A stretch of DNA of 8,677 bases from Draconibacterium orientale (GTDB taxonomy: Bacteria > Bacteroidota > Bacteroidia > Bacteroidales > UBA12170): positions 1-8,677 of the forward strand of contig DYSK01000092.1 in the NCBI GenBank assembly GCA_020718315.1. Reading direction: 5' to 3'. This document shows, piece after piece, positions 1 through 7,004 of this stretch; positions within the stretch are counted from its first letter, which is position 1; the number at the start of each line of letters is the position of its first letter. A model generated the notes under the pieces. That model did not search any database, was not told the DNA's origin, and was given only the letters and a program-made list of their open reading frames with translations. Position numbers and translations under genes: made by a program.

Positions 1-54
1 TCACCATTCACCATTCATCATTCACCATTCACCATTCACCATTCACCATTCACC
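1..54. repeat. Heptanucleotide tandem array (TCACCAT)n
   Basis: Seven full copies of TCACCAT are followed by a five-base partial copy. The third copy is a single-base variant (TCATCAT, C to T at position 18). The array reaches the window edge, so its true length is unknown. On the minus strand the unit reads as GGTGAAT phases and begins inside the last codons of the flavodoxin gene: its TGA stop (52..50) is part of the first unit. Each unit contains TGA and seven is not a multiple of three, so three or more units give stops in all three minus-strand frames. It resembles the short tandem heptamers known from some bacterial intergenic regions. No spacers of CRISPR type are present. Confidence 0.95.
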
Positions 55-556
55 AAAACTCCGTTTTCAATCTTTTTACCCAATTCTCAATTCTCGGTTG
101 AACAAGTTTTGGCTGGATTTCAAAGTCGAGCGGAAGTCCGACAAATTGATTTCCTCTTAAAGCTTTGGAATGTTCGAATTTGTATCCATCATTTGGTACA
201 AAACCGATTATTTTACCTCCAAGTTGCTCTATCGTATCGGCCAAAATACCAATAGCGTCAACAAAGTTTTCGGGATATTCTTTTTGATTTCCGGCTCCAT
301 AGAGTGCAAAGGTTTTTCCTTTCAAATCCAACTCTTCCAGAGCAGGCAAAAACTCATCCCAATAATTGGGCAACTCGCCATCAAACCAAGTAGGAACGCC
401 CAAAATATAATTATCATAAGCGGAAAATTCTTCCTCATTGGTTTCTTCAATATTATGGGCTTGGATTTCATTTTTATCGAACGATTCCAATATAATCTTG
501 GCCGCTTTGCTTGTGTTTTTGGTATTGAAACTGTAAAAAAGTCCTATTTTTTGCAT
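50..556 (-). CDS. Long-chain flavodoxin (FldA-like)
   Basis: This is a small cytoplasmic FMN protein that carries one or two electrons at low potential, usually in place of ferredoxin. At 168 residues it fits the long-chain class. An N-terminal beta strand (IGLFY) leads into the phosphate loop at residues 9-15 (S-F-N-T-K-N-T). Trp57 in VPTW and Tyr94 in the NQKEY loop sit where the two flavin-stacking aromatics are expected. The C-terminal part (residues about 119-165) matches the long-chain family ending, with an amphipathic final helix. The phosphate loop is unusual: the common T-G-N-T is T-K-N-T here. The ATG lies 4 nt after the stop of the E1 gene, so the two are probably co-transcribed and translationally coupled. 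Flavodoxin could serve a 2-oxo acid oxidising pathway or another low-potential partner; the physiological partner is not visible here. Confidence 0.93.
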   Translation of the reverse strand: MQKIGLFYSFNTKNTSKAAKIILESFDKNEIQAHNIEETNEEEFSAYDNYILGVPTWFDGELPNYWDEFLPALEELDLKGKTFALYGAGNQKEYPENFVDAIGILADTIEQLGGKIIGFVPNDGYKFEHSKALRGNQFVGLPLDFEIQPKLVQPRIENWVKRLKTEFW

Positions 557-560
557 CTGA

Positions 561-2609
561 TTAGTAGTTTAATAATTCTTTGATTGCGTTTTCAATTTTC
601 TCTTCATTCGGCAAAATGGCATTTTCCAAAATGCGATTGAACCCAACGGGTGTAAAAGTGGCGCCCACTCTTTTTATTGGAGCGTCCAGATATTCAAAGG
701 CTTCGGAGGCAATCTGAGCCGCTACTTCGCCTCCAAATCCGCCGAAAACTTTGTCTTCGTGAACGACCAAGACTCTATTTGTTTTTTTAACGGATTCCAA
801 AATTGTTTCAACATCGAGCGGCAAGAGCGAACGCAAATCGATGACTTCAATTTTTGCTCCTATTTCTTGGGCTAATTTATCAGCTATATGAATACACATG
901 GGCGTTGTATTTCCATAGGTAACAATCGTTAAATCTGTTCCTTTGCGATGAATCTTGGCTTTCCCAAAAGGAACTTCAAAATCGTCGGGAACAAATGCTT
1001 CCGCTTTTGGGTCGTTGTAGAGTGCTTTTGGTTCCAAAAACAACGTAACTCCTTTTGAACGGATGCTGGTTCGTAACAATCCGGCTGCATCGTCGGCAAA
1101 AGAAGGATATACAACTCTGATTCCGGGAAAAGTAGTTAAAGTGGCTTCAATATTTTGCGAATGATACAGGCCTCCTCCAATATAACCTCCAGAGGCTAAA
1201 CGTATTGTAATATTGGGCGAAAATTTTCCGTTTGATCGCCAATAATCGTGCGACGATTCGACCAATTGTTCCATAGCAGGCCAAAAATAATCGGCAAATT
1301 CTGCACCTTCAACAACAATGCGAATTTTTTCGTTGTAGCGCGACATGCCATTTGCTGTTCCTACAATAAAATCTTCTGCAATGGGCGCATTGAAAACGCG
1401 TTTTTTGCCAAATTCTTGTTGCAATCCTTTCGAAACATTAAAAATCCCTCCTTTGTCTTTATTGGCAATATCTTGTCCATAAAGATAAGTCTCCGGGTTT
1501 AGTCGAAATTCTGCTTTCAAGGTTTCATTTAGAGCGGTGATAAGTTTAATTTTTTCTCCTTCGGTTTGGGTATGAATTCCTTCCGGATATTTTTGTGATT
1601 TATGTTCTTCGGGCGTTACAAAATCGAATATACTTTCCGGGCTTGGATTTGGAGAGGTGATAGCCACTTTATGCGCCTTTTTTACTATTTGCTTGGCGTC
1701 TTCTTCTATGGCGAGCAATTCTTCTTCCGTAAAACGATTGTAGCGCAGCAACAAACGGCGGTATTTTGCCAAGGGATCGTATTCTTTTACATAATTGCGT
1801 TCAAATTCATCGCGGTAGAGTTCGTGTTTGTCCGAATTGCTGTGCGAACCGATACGAACACAATTTGCTTGTACGATTACGGGGTTTCCGGTTTCCAATA
1901 CCAACTCTTTGGCTTCGTACATCGCATTCATCGAATCAAAAACATCTTTTCCATTGCAATGAATAATATTCAAATTTTTGAAACCACTGAAATTGTTGGC
2001 CACTTTCCGGTTTGCTGTTTGGTCTTTTTTTGGAACAGAAATTCCGTAGCCATTGTCCTGAATAACAAATATTACAGGAAGTTGTTCTTTGTCGGCTCCG
2101 GTGATGGCTTCGTAAACATAACCTTCCGAAACGGATGATTCGCCTTGTGAAGAAATGGAAACTGCTTTTTTGCCGCTTAATTTGATAGCGCGCGCTGTTC
2201 CAACGGCATGCAAGGTGTGATTTCCAGTACTCGACGATACATTCTGAATATTTATTTCCGGTTTTGCGAAGTGATTCGACATGTGTCGCCCGCCTGACGA
2301 AGGATCGTTCGCTTTGGATATTCCATTGAGGATAATCTCTTCTGCTGTCATTCCGGCCGATAACACAGTAAGCATATCGCGATAATATGGAAATAAGAAG
2401 TCTTTACTGGCTTCAAATACTTGACCAATCGCAAGCTGAATTCCATCGTGACCGGCATAAGGAGCATGGTACGACCAGCCCAATGCTTGTTTTAAATAAT
2501 TGGGAGCTTTCTCATCTAAATTCCGACCCAAAACCATCAATTGATACCATTTCTCAAGTTCTTTTTTGTCGGTTTGTTTAATGCTAAATTTTTTGTCTTT
2601 TTGCATCAT
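561..2609 (-). CDS. Fused alpha-beta E1 component of a 2-oxo acid dehydrogenase (TPP-dependent)
   Basis: E1 decarboxylates a 2-oxo acid with thiamine diphosphate and passes the acyl group to the lipoyl domain of E2. The 682 residues contain both subunits that are separate in many bacteria. The alpha part covers about residues 15-335 and the beta part about 352-680. The alpha part shows the TPP/Mg motif from G156-E-S to N186 (then GYGIS) and the conserved loop G254-S-H-S-N-S-D ending in YRD at 265-267. The beta part shows the catalytic-type Glu412 in APIAEDF, the YHSQN segment with His483, and a C-terminal transketolase-type domain (about 555-675). The first motif residues are GES instead of the usual GDG; this looks like a family variant, since Glu can still bind the metal. 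Fused E1 proteins of this kind are widespread in Bacteroidota and often annotated as branched-chain 2-oxo acid dehydrogenase. The substrate cannot be fixed from sequence, and no E2 or E3 gene is in the window. Two ATG codons occur in tandem at the start (2609 and 2606). Confidence 0.93.
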   Translation of the reverse strand: MMQKDKKFSIKQTDKKELEKWYQLMVLGRNLDEKAPNYLKQALGWSYHAPYAGHDGIQLAIGQVFEASKDFLFPYYRDMLTVLSAGMTAEEIILNGISKANDPSSGGRHMSNHFAKPEINIQNVSSSTGNHTLHAVGTARAIKLSGKKAVSISSQGESSVSEGYVYEAITGADKEQLPVIFVIQDNGYGISVPKKDQTANRKVANNFSGFKNLNIIHCNGKDVFDSMNAMYEAKELVLETGNPVIVQANCVRIGSHSNSDKHELYRDEFERNYVKEYDPLAKYRRLLLRYNRFTEEELLAIEEDAKQIVKKAHKVAITSPNPSPESIFDFVTPEEHKSQKYPEGIHTQTEGEKIKLITALNETLKAEFRLNPETYLYGQDIANKDKGGIFNVSKGLQQEFGKKRVFNAPIAEDFIVGTANGMSRYNEKIRIVVEGAEFADYFWPAMEQLVESSHDYWRSNGKFSPNITIRLASGGYIGGGLYHSQNIEATLTTFPGIRVVYPSFADDAAGLLRTSIRSKGVTLFLEPKALYNDPKAEAFVPDDFEVPFGKAKIHRKGTDLTIVTYGNTTPMCIHIADKLAQEIGAKIEVIDLRSLLPLDVETILESVKKTNRVLVVHEDKVFGGFGGEVAAQIASEAFEYLDAPIKRVGATFTPVGFNRILENAILPNEEKIENAIKELLNY

Positions 2610-2629
2610 TCTCTACTTTGTTTTGTAAA

Positions 2630-2653
2630 TCAGTGAATCACTGAATCACTGAA
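2630..2653. repeat. Octamer repeat and hairpin in the E1 leader
   Basis: Three tandem octamers, TCAGTGAA, TCACTGAA and TCACTGAA, end about 20 nt upstream of the E1 start codon. The first two together form TCAGTGA-A-TCACTGA, a perfect 7-bp inverted repeat with a single-base centre (2630-2644). The array lies between the predicted -7 box and the ATG, so it would be part of the 5' untranslated RNA. It could be a protein-binding site or just slipped-strand noise. Copies 1 and 2 differ by one base, and that change is what creates the dyad. Confidence 0.8.
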
Positions 2654-2687
2654 TATTGATTGTAATCGTTGTCTTAAAATTAAGCTG

Positions 2688-2695
2688 CAAAGGTA
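2688..2695 (-). promoter_or_regulatory. -7 promoter box of the E1-flavodoxin unit
   Basis: On the minus strand this reads TACCTTTG, a perfect match to the Bacteroidota -7 consensus TAnnTTTG. It is followed by GCAGC, a context often seen with this box. I see no good TTG/TTTG -33 element 19-21 nt upstream, so it may be a weaker or assisted promoter. Transcription would begin near 2680, giving a leader of about 70 nt that contains the octamer repeats. Confidence 0.6.
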
Positions 2696-2816
2696 CGAAA
2701 AATATTTGTTATTTAGAATCCGTCAAAATAGAATAATTATTTCGCTCATTCCGGCAAATTTTTCAAAAATCAAGAAATCAAAGGGCGTTGAGATATGAAT
2801 CTGGAATAAGGAGCTG

Positions 2817-3749
2817 TTATGGTAAAATTTTTCCTTTCGACGAAATCCAAAGGTCGTACCAATCTTCCCGGCTGAGGTCTATTTGACCGGCCTTTGCGCT
2901 GTCCTGAATTCTTTGTAAATCCGTAGTTCCGATGATTGGTTGAATATTTGCCGGAATTTTCCACAACCAAGCCAAAAGGAGTGCGGTTTGGGTAGTTTGG
3001 TATTTTTCGGCCAAACTGTTTAGCAGCGCTGCTGTTTTTCGATGATTTTCAGTCGTTTTTGCTGATACACTAAATCTTCCTTGTGCCAGCGGACTGTATG
3101 CTTGGATGCATAAATTGTGTTGATTTGAATAGTTCAACAGATCGGACAATCCTGCTTCTTTGGGCGATTCTTCGCGATTGACCCAAACCTCCAGATCGAT
3201 CAAAATGGAATGATCGAGACTTAGCTTTATTTGATTGCCAATCAGCGGTTCGTTTAAATATTTTTGAAGTCTTATTATCTGCGAAACAGACATATTGCTT
3301 ACTCCAAATGAATTTACTTTTTCGGATTTTTTGAGCAAATGCAGCGTTTCGGCCAATTCTTCCATCGAAGTTAAAGGGTCGGGGCGATGAAGAAGCAAGG
3401 CGTCGAGGTAATCGGTCGAAAGTCGTTTTAAGATACTATCTACTTGATTCAGAAGGTAATCTTGTGATAAATTGTATCGGCTCGAATTAAGAACTCCTGC
3501 ATGCAATTCGATTCCGGTTTTGGATTGAATAAAAAGTTTTTCACGAAGCGAAGCATGCTGCTTTAAGAAATTTCCGAAAACTTCTTCGGCTTTGCCAAGA
3601 GCGTAAATATCGGAATGGTCGAAATGGGTAATTCCGTTTTCGAGAACGGCTTCAATTACAGTTTCTCCTTTTTTCTGCTCTTCGGTGCTAAGCGGATTGC
3701 GCGTCCAGGAACCACCTAATCCCATGCAGCCGTATATTGGTTTTTTCAT
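2817..3749 (-). CDS. YdhF-like aldo/keto reductase
   Basis: This is a predicted cytoplasmic NADPH-dependent oxidoreductase of the (beta/alpha)8 barrel superfamily, acting on aldehydes or ketones; the natural substrate is unknown. The 310 residues carry the full catalytic tetrad: Asp44 and Tyr49 (FDHSDIY), Lys77 (QSKTG) and His121 (LLLHRPDP). SFGVSN (147-152), the AYSPLAQGR segment (217-225) and the C-terminal PIIGTT (271-276) are the cofactor-side motifs. The HRPDP and PIIG signatures, and the overall layout, resemble Escherichia coli YdhF. I chose the ATG at 3749 because the residues that follow (KKPIYGCMGLGG) begin the family's first strand. An in-frame TTG at 3785 would add 12 residues with no family match and probably lies upstream of the transcription start. 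The gene is flanked by noncoding gaps on both sides and is probably transcribed alone. Confidence 0.92.
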   Translation of the reverse strand: MKKPIYGCMGLGGSWTRNPLSTEEQKKGETVIEAVLENGITHFDHSDIYALGKAEEVFGNFLKQHASLREKLFIQSKTGIELHAGVLNSSRYNLSQDYLLNQVDSILKRLSTDYLDALLLHRPDPLTSMEELAETLHLLKKSEKVNSFGVSNMSVSQIIRLQKYLNEPLIGNQIKLSLDHSILIDLEVWVNREESPKEAGLSDLLNYSNQHNLCIQAYSPLAQGRFSVSAKTTENHRKTAALLNSLAEKYQTTQTALLLAWLWKIPANIQPIIGTTDLQRIQDSAKAGQIDLSREDWYDLWISSKGKILP

Positions 3750-3786
3750 ATCTATTTTGTTTTTAAGACGAGATTCAAATATCAAT

Positions 3787-3794
3787 CAAATTTA
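3787..3794 (-). promoter_or_regulatory. Candidate -7 box of the aldo/keto reductase gene
   Basis: The minus strand reads TAAATTTG, a perfect TAnnTTTG match. A transcript would start near 3780, leaving a leader of about 30 nt before the chosen ATG at 3749. I find no convincing TTG-type -33 element at the usual distance, and in AT-rich DNA this box can occur by chance, so the call is tentative. Confidence 0.4.
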
Positions 3795-3834
3795 AGATTC
3801 TCCAACGGATAAATGGAGTTTGTATGAATAATTT

Positions 3835-3853
3835 TGATTTTTCCGAAAAATCA
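3835..3853 (-). terminator. Possible hairpin after the histidine kinase gene
   Basis: TGATTTTT and AAAAATCA form an 8-bp perfect stem around a three-base loop, 7 nt beyond the kinase stop codon. The position suits a 3' end of the four-gene operon. The stem is almost all A-T, and the minus strand continues with AAAATTATT instead of a clean U-tract, so it is at best a weak intrinsic terminator. Confidence 0.35.
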
Positions 3854-3860
3854 CAATGGA

Positions 3861-5195
3861 TTATTGCTGATTGGACACAAGGAGCAAAAAGGCAGTTCCT
3901 TCTTGTAGTTTTGAATTGATTTTGATTTTAAAATCATGATAATCGGCAATCTGTTTTACAAGCGCCAAGCCTATTCCGAAACTCTCTTTGTGCACCCCAA
4001 ACCGTTTAAATCGATCGAAAATATGTGGTAAATCGGCGGGATCAATTCCGGGTCCATTGTCTTGGATTTGTATCAAAAATTGACTTAAATTCTTTTCGAT
4101 GGAAATAGAGATGGCTCCTTTTTCGGGTGTGTATTTAATGGCATTGCTGAGCAAATTACCGAAAAGAATTTGAAGCAGTTCGGTGTTGCCGGTAATCGTA
4201 AAATTTTCGTTTGGATGTATGCATTGAATGCTTTGTTGTTTCAAATCGGCTCTGTCTTCAAATTCAATTTTGACAGCAGTAATTAATTTTATCAGATCGA
4301 TCGATTCATTCTTTAGATATTCTCTGTTTTCTATTCGTGAAAGCAGAAGCAACGAACGAACCATTTTGGTAAGGCGGCTCAAAGTGGTTTTCACTTCAAA
4401 AAGTTTTTGCGTTTGCGCCTCGTTGAGTTGATCAATTGCCGCGAAATTGTCGAGCTTAGTACGGATAATGCTAATGGGAGTGAGGAGTTCGTGCGAAGCA
4501 TTTCCAATAAACTCGCGTTCAGTTTCGAAGGCCGATTCAATTTGATGCATTAAATCCGAAATACTGTTTTGTAAATAGATGAAATCGCTCGTTTGGGATG
4601 GAATGATGTTGTAATCAAATTGTTTTGGATGGTTGGAATTTTTTAGTCGTTCAATAATTTTCCCAAAAGGTTTCAGTAATATTTGTACGACTGATAAGTC
4701 GATGAAAGTACTGATGCCGAGCAGAATAAGCAGAAAATAAAATGCAAAACGCTGTAGTTTGTTTTCTAGACTTACAATGGTGTCGATGCTTTTTCCTATT
4801 TCGAGCAGATAAACTTGGTCATTGATGCTAAAAGTAGCCGAAATGACGCGGTATTCGTAGATCTCACCATCGATTTCGCGTTGTTGATAGTCGATAAATT
4901 CAACTAATAGTGAGTCGCTAGCTTTTTCGATAGAGATGTATTCTTCTTTTAAAATATTGTAACTGCCAAAGCCTTGGTTGTTGTCTTCTTCGTCAATAAA
5001 ATTTTCAATCCCTTTTATTTCGATCAGATTGTAGATCTGATCTAATTTCTCAATCAGTTGATCATCGGTTTCGCGGATGCTTACAATGCGCACCAACCAA
5101 GGAATTACAAAGATGGAAAGCACGATTAGCAGTACTTTTGAGAGGGCGCTAATGAGGGCAAACTGATTTTTTAGTTTGGTTTTAGGTAGTAACAT
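3861..5195 (-). CDS. Membrane-bound sensor histidine kinase
   Basis: This is the sensor of a two-component system whose regulator is the preceding gene. From the ATG at 5195 the protein has 444 residues. The first membrane helix is about 12-35, the extracytoplasmic domain about 36-149 and the second helix about 150-173. A HAMP-like linker (about 174-225) follows, then the dimerisation domain with His235 in NASHELLTP. The ATP-binding domain shows the N-box (N347-LLSN351), the G1 box D379-NGPGI, an F-box (FDRFKRF) and the G2 box G407-I-G-L. All key kinase residues are intact. The sensor domain has no family I recognise and is strongly acidic, about 25 Asp/Glu against 11 Lys/Arg, with a cluster IDEEDNN at 67-73. 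The start overlaps the regulator's 3' end by 14 nt, with GGGAG immediately before the ATG. A longer in-frame start at 5324 would lie inside the regulator gene and adds sequence with no membrane or signal character. Confidence 0.93.
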   Translation of the reverse strand: MLLPKTKLKNQFALISALSKVLLIVLSIFVIPWLVRIVSIRETDDQLIEKLDQIYNLIEIKGIENFIDEEDNNQGFGSYNILKEEYISIEKASDSLLVEFIDYQQREIDGEIYEYRVISATFSINDQVYLLEIGKSIDTIVSLENKLQRFAFYFLLILLGISTFIDLSVVQILLKPFGKIIERLKNSNHPKQFDYNIIPSQTSDFIYLQNSISDLMHQIESAFETEREFIGNASHELLTPISIIRTKLDNFAAIDQLNEAQTQKLFEVKTTLSRLTKMVRSLLLLSRIENREYLKNESIDLIKLITAVKIEFEDRADLKQQSIQCIHPNENFTITGNTELLQILFGNLLSNAIKYTPEKGAISISIEKNLSQFLIQIQDNGPGIDPADLPHIFDRFKRFGVHKESFGIGLALVKQIADYHDFKIKINSKLQEGTAFLLLVSNQQ

Positions 5196-5871
5196 CTCCC
5201 ATAATAAATTCATAGCCAATTCCCCGAAGCGTTCTGATCCACTTTGTTTCGTCAAATTTAGCCATTTTTTTCCGGATGTTTTTAATGTGAACGTCGATGT
5301 AGTTGGAATCGAAGTCGTCTTCAAAAAAATCGCCCCAAATATGTTCGGTAAGTTGCAAGCGATCCAATACCCGATTCTTGTTTAGTACGAGATAGCGCAA
5401 TAAATCGTATTCCTTTTTTGTTAAAATAATCAGTTCTTGTTTGAAGAAAAATTGTTTTTTAGCGGTGTCGAGGGTAAAAGATCCGAACTTTATTTCGTCG
5501 CTTTTGTGTCCAAATTTTCTTCTAATTATGGCTTGCAGTCTTGAGTTCAATTCCAAAAGCGAAAATGGTTTGGCCAGATAATCATCTGCCCCGAGTTCAA
5601 ATCCAAGAAGTTTGTCACGCAATTCGCCTTTGGCGGTGATAACAAAGAAATAGGCCTCCGACCCAATGGTTCTGGCTTCTTTAATCAAATCCAAACCATT
5701 TCCATCGGGCAATCCAATGTCTAAAAGTACAAAATCGTAGGGATTGTTGATGAGCAATTCGGTGGCCCTTTTCGAATTTTGTGCCCAGTCGCAATGAAAA
5801 CGTTCCTTTTCGAGAAATTGAATTATTTCTGATCCTAGATTTTTCTCGTCTTCAACAAGCAATATGCGCAT
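5182..5871 (-). CDS. OmpR/PhoB-family response regulator
   Basis: This is a DNA-binding transcription regulator of 229 residues, the usual length. The receiver domain (1 to about 118) has the acidic pair Glu7-Asp8, the phospho-acceptor Asp51 in LLDIGLPDG, Thr79 and Lys101 in the LAKPF motif. The winged-helix effector domain (about 127-224) has the LTKKEYDLLRYL helix, the recognition-helix region SNYIDVHIKNIRKKM, and the final wing IRTLRGIGYEF. All receiver residues are intact, so phosphorylation by the kinase encoded directly downstream is expected. Its ATG is 3 nt after the stop of the barrel-protein gene, and its last 14 nt overlap the kinase start, so expression is coupled on both sides. 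Likely targets include its own operon, but I see no repeated operator to support this. Confidence 0.95.
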   Translation of the reverse strand: MRILLVEDEKNLGSEIIQFLEKERFHCDWAQNSKRATELLINNPYDFVLLDIGLPDGNGLDLIKEARTIGSEAYFFVITAKGELRDKLLGFELGADDYLAKPFSLLELNSRLQAIIRRKFGHKSDEIKFGSFTLDTAKKQFFFKQELIILTKKEYDLLRYLVLNKNRVLDRLQLTEHIWGDFFEDDFDSNYIDVHIKNIRKKMAKFDETKWIRTLRGIGYEFIMGDVTT

Positions 5872-5874
5872 GAT

Positions 5875-6735
5875 TTATATTTTTGGCGTGAAATAAACCG
5901 ACACTAAAACGCCCGATTGGTCTTGCCAGCTTAGCTTGCTCAGTTTTGCCGAAGGCCAGCTGTAAAACCAATTAAACATAAAACCCAAATTTCCGATGTT
6001 GTAAATAATGGGTACATAAATATTGAAGCTTTGATATTCAAAAGTATGACTTTCGAAGCCGTTTCGGCTTAAATAATTGACCACAATATTTTCGAAGGCG
6101 GGACTCATGTTCTGAAATATCCAATTGTCGGTACCAAAAGAAGTGGAAACAGTTGGATTGATCAACAAGAAATCATTTTCGGTAAGAAGGTTGTCAAAAT
6201 CGATGGAAGCACTCAAATCCAAATCGAGGAAATAATTGTTTGATTTTCCGTTTAGAAACGAATTTGAGACCTGAAAATCTAAAAACTTCCATGTGTAATT
6301 TGCGTCCAAAGCGAGTGTGTTTTTCTGTGCCAAACCTTCATAAGTAGTATCTCCAACAAATGTTCTTCGCGCATAACTTGTTTGTAAATGAAGGTTCTTG
6401 AAAAATGATTTTTGATACCCAAATTGCAGTTCTGCTTCGTAGGTGTTTTGCTTGGCGAGGTAAAAATTTGTATAATCCAAAGCGCCAAAAAATCCTTTTT
6501 TGCTAAAAAAGCTTATGTTTGTTAAGATGGCAGGAATGCGATCGTATTCGTAGTTTTTGGTTTTCATATTGTTGCTGGTATAGCTTAAGCTCAGCATCAA
6601 AAGATTTGAAGTCTCTGTATTCGAAAGGGAATCTGATTTTTTATTTTCTTGTGCGAAATTTTGATTGGTCAATAGAAGAAATAAGAAGAATAGGTAAATT
6701 TTATTGGAAATTAGAATGTTGTGGTAGTTTCTCAT
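5875..6735 (-). CDS. Predicted outer-membrane beta-barrel protein, family not recognised
   Basis: This 286-residue protein begins with a signal peptide: basic start, hydrophobic core YLFFLFLLL and a cleavage site after Ala28 (NFA-QEN). The mature part is rich in aromatic and Asn/Ser residues. It is built of alternating amphipathic stretches typical of barrel strands, for example about 44-52, 101-109, 115-124, 138-160 and 231-257, separated by polar turns. It ends GVLVSVYFTPKI, so the last strand is present, but the final residue is Ile and not the usual aromatic. No plug, TonB box or enzyme motif is visible. It sits between the small basic protein and the two-component genes with gaps of 1 and 3 nt. 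That suggests an envelope role tied to the signal the kinase senses, such as a small porin, assembly factor or sensor partner. Function is unknown; the outer-membrane location is inferred from composition. Confidence 0.75.
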   Translation of the reverse strand: MRNYHNILISNKIYLFFLFLLLTNQNFAQENKKSDSLSNTETSNLLMLSLSYTSNNMKTKNYEYDRIPAILTNISFFSKKGFFGALDYTNFYLAKQNTYEAELQFGYQKSFFKNLHLQTSYARRTFVGDTTYEGLAQKNTLALDANYTWKFLDFQVSNSFLNGKSNNYFLDLDLSASIDFDNLLTENDFLLINPTVSTSFGTDNWIFQNMSPAFENIVVNYLSRNGFESHTFEYQSFNIYVPIIYNIGNLGFMFNWFYSWPSAKLSKLSWQDQSGVLVSVYFTPKI

Positions 6736-6736
6736 C

Positions 6737-6988
6737 TTATCTTCTTCTGATTGGTCTTTTTGAAATACTCGAACTTCGAACCGCTTTTTTTATTTGCTGT
6801 TTTCGGGCTGCCATTATTTGTTGATTTGCAGTAGATTGAATGGCTGTTTTGTTTTTTGCAGCTGGCGGAACACTTTTTACTTCCAATTTTTTTTCGGTTA
6901 TTCCTTTGGTTTGGGATTGTGCAAATACGTTTGGCAATCCCAAGATGCTAAAAAGAAGAAGGGCAATGATTGCTTTTGTCAAACGCAT
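6737..6988 (-). CDS. Small, very basic secreted protein of unknown function
   Basis: This is an 83-residue protein with a clear signal peptide: MRLTK, a hydrophobic core to about residue 18, and a cleavage site after Ala23 (NVFA-QSQ). The mature 60 residues contain 16 Lys/Arg and 2 Glu, a net charge of about +14, and end in SKRPIRRR. A PPAA turn splits the chain; residues about 50-70 (ANQQIMAARKQQIKKAV) could form a basic amphipathic helix. There are no cysteines and I recognise no domain. It is the first gene of the operon, and its stop codon is one base from the next ATG, so it is a real gene and not a chance frame. It may be a periplasmic ligand or chaperone-like partner of the neighbouring kinase or barrel protein, or a cationic peptide acting on envelope polymers; none of these can be chosen from the sequence alone. 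Confidence 0.8.
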   Translation of the reverse strand: MRLTKAIIALLLFSILGLPNVFAQSQTKGITEKKLEVKSVPPAAKNKTAIQSTANQQIMAARKQQIKKAVRSSSISKRPIRRR

Positions 6989-7004
6989 AAATCGAAAATT
7001 TTAA

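Noticed and set aside
1..54. CRISPR array
   Set aside because: The units are seven bases and directly abutting, with no spacers and no cas genes nearby.
170..583. Plus-strand open frame of 137 codons opposite the flavodoxin gene
   Set aside because: It is fully antisense to a well-supported flavodoxin, has no recognisable domain, and its composition is that of a reverse-strand shadow.
1602..2138. Plus-strand open frame of 178 codons opposite the E1 gene
   Set aside because: It is Phe/Ile/Val-rich with no domain or start context and lies entirely over conserved TPP-motif coding sequence on the other strand.
2758..2770. ATTTTT-C-AAAAAT palindrome between the aldo/keto reductase and E1 genes
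   Set aside because: It is purely A-T with a one-base centre and no U-tract beyond, too weak to call a terminator in AT-rich DNA.
2770..2970. Minus-strand 66-codon frame overlapping the end of the aldo/keto reductase gene
   Set aside because: Most of it overlaps the conserved PIIGTT region in another frame, and it has no family features.
3750..3785. TTG start extending the aldo/keto reductase by 12 residues
   Set aside because: The extra residues do not fit the family start, TTG is a poor choice next to a good ATG at 3749, and the predicted transcription start falls after it.
5196..5324. Upstream extension of the histidine kinase into the regulator gene
   Set aside because: It would overlap 143 nt of conserved winged-helix coding sequence and adds no membrane or signal segment; the ATG at 5195 puts the first membrane helix at the expected place.
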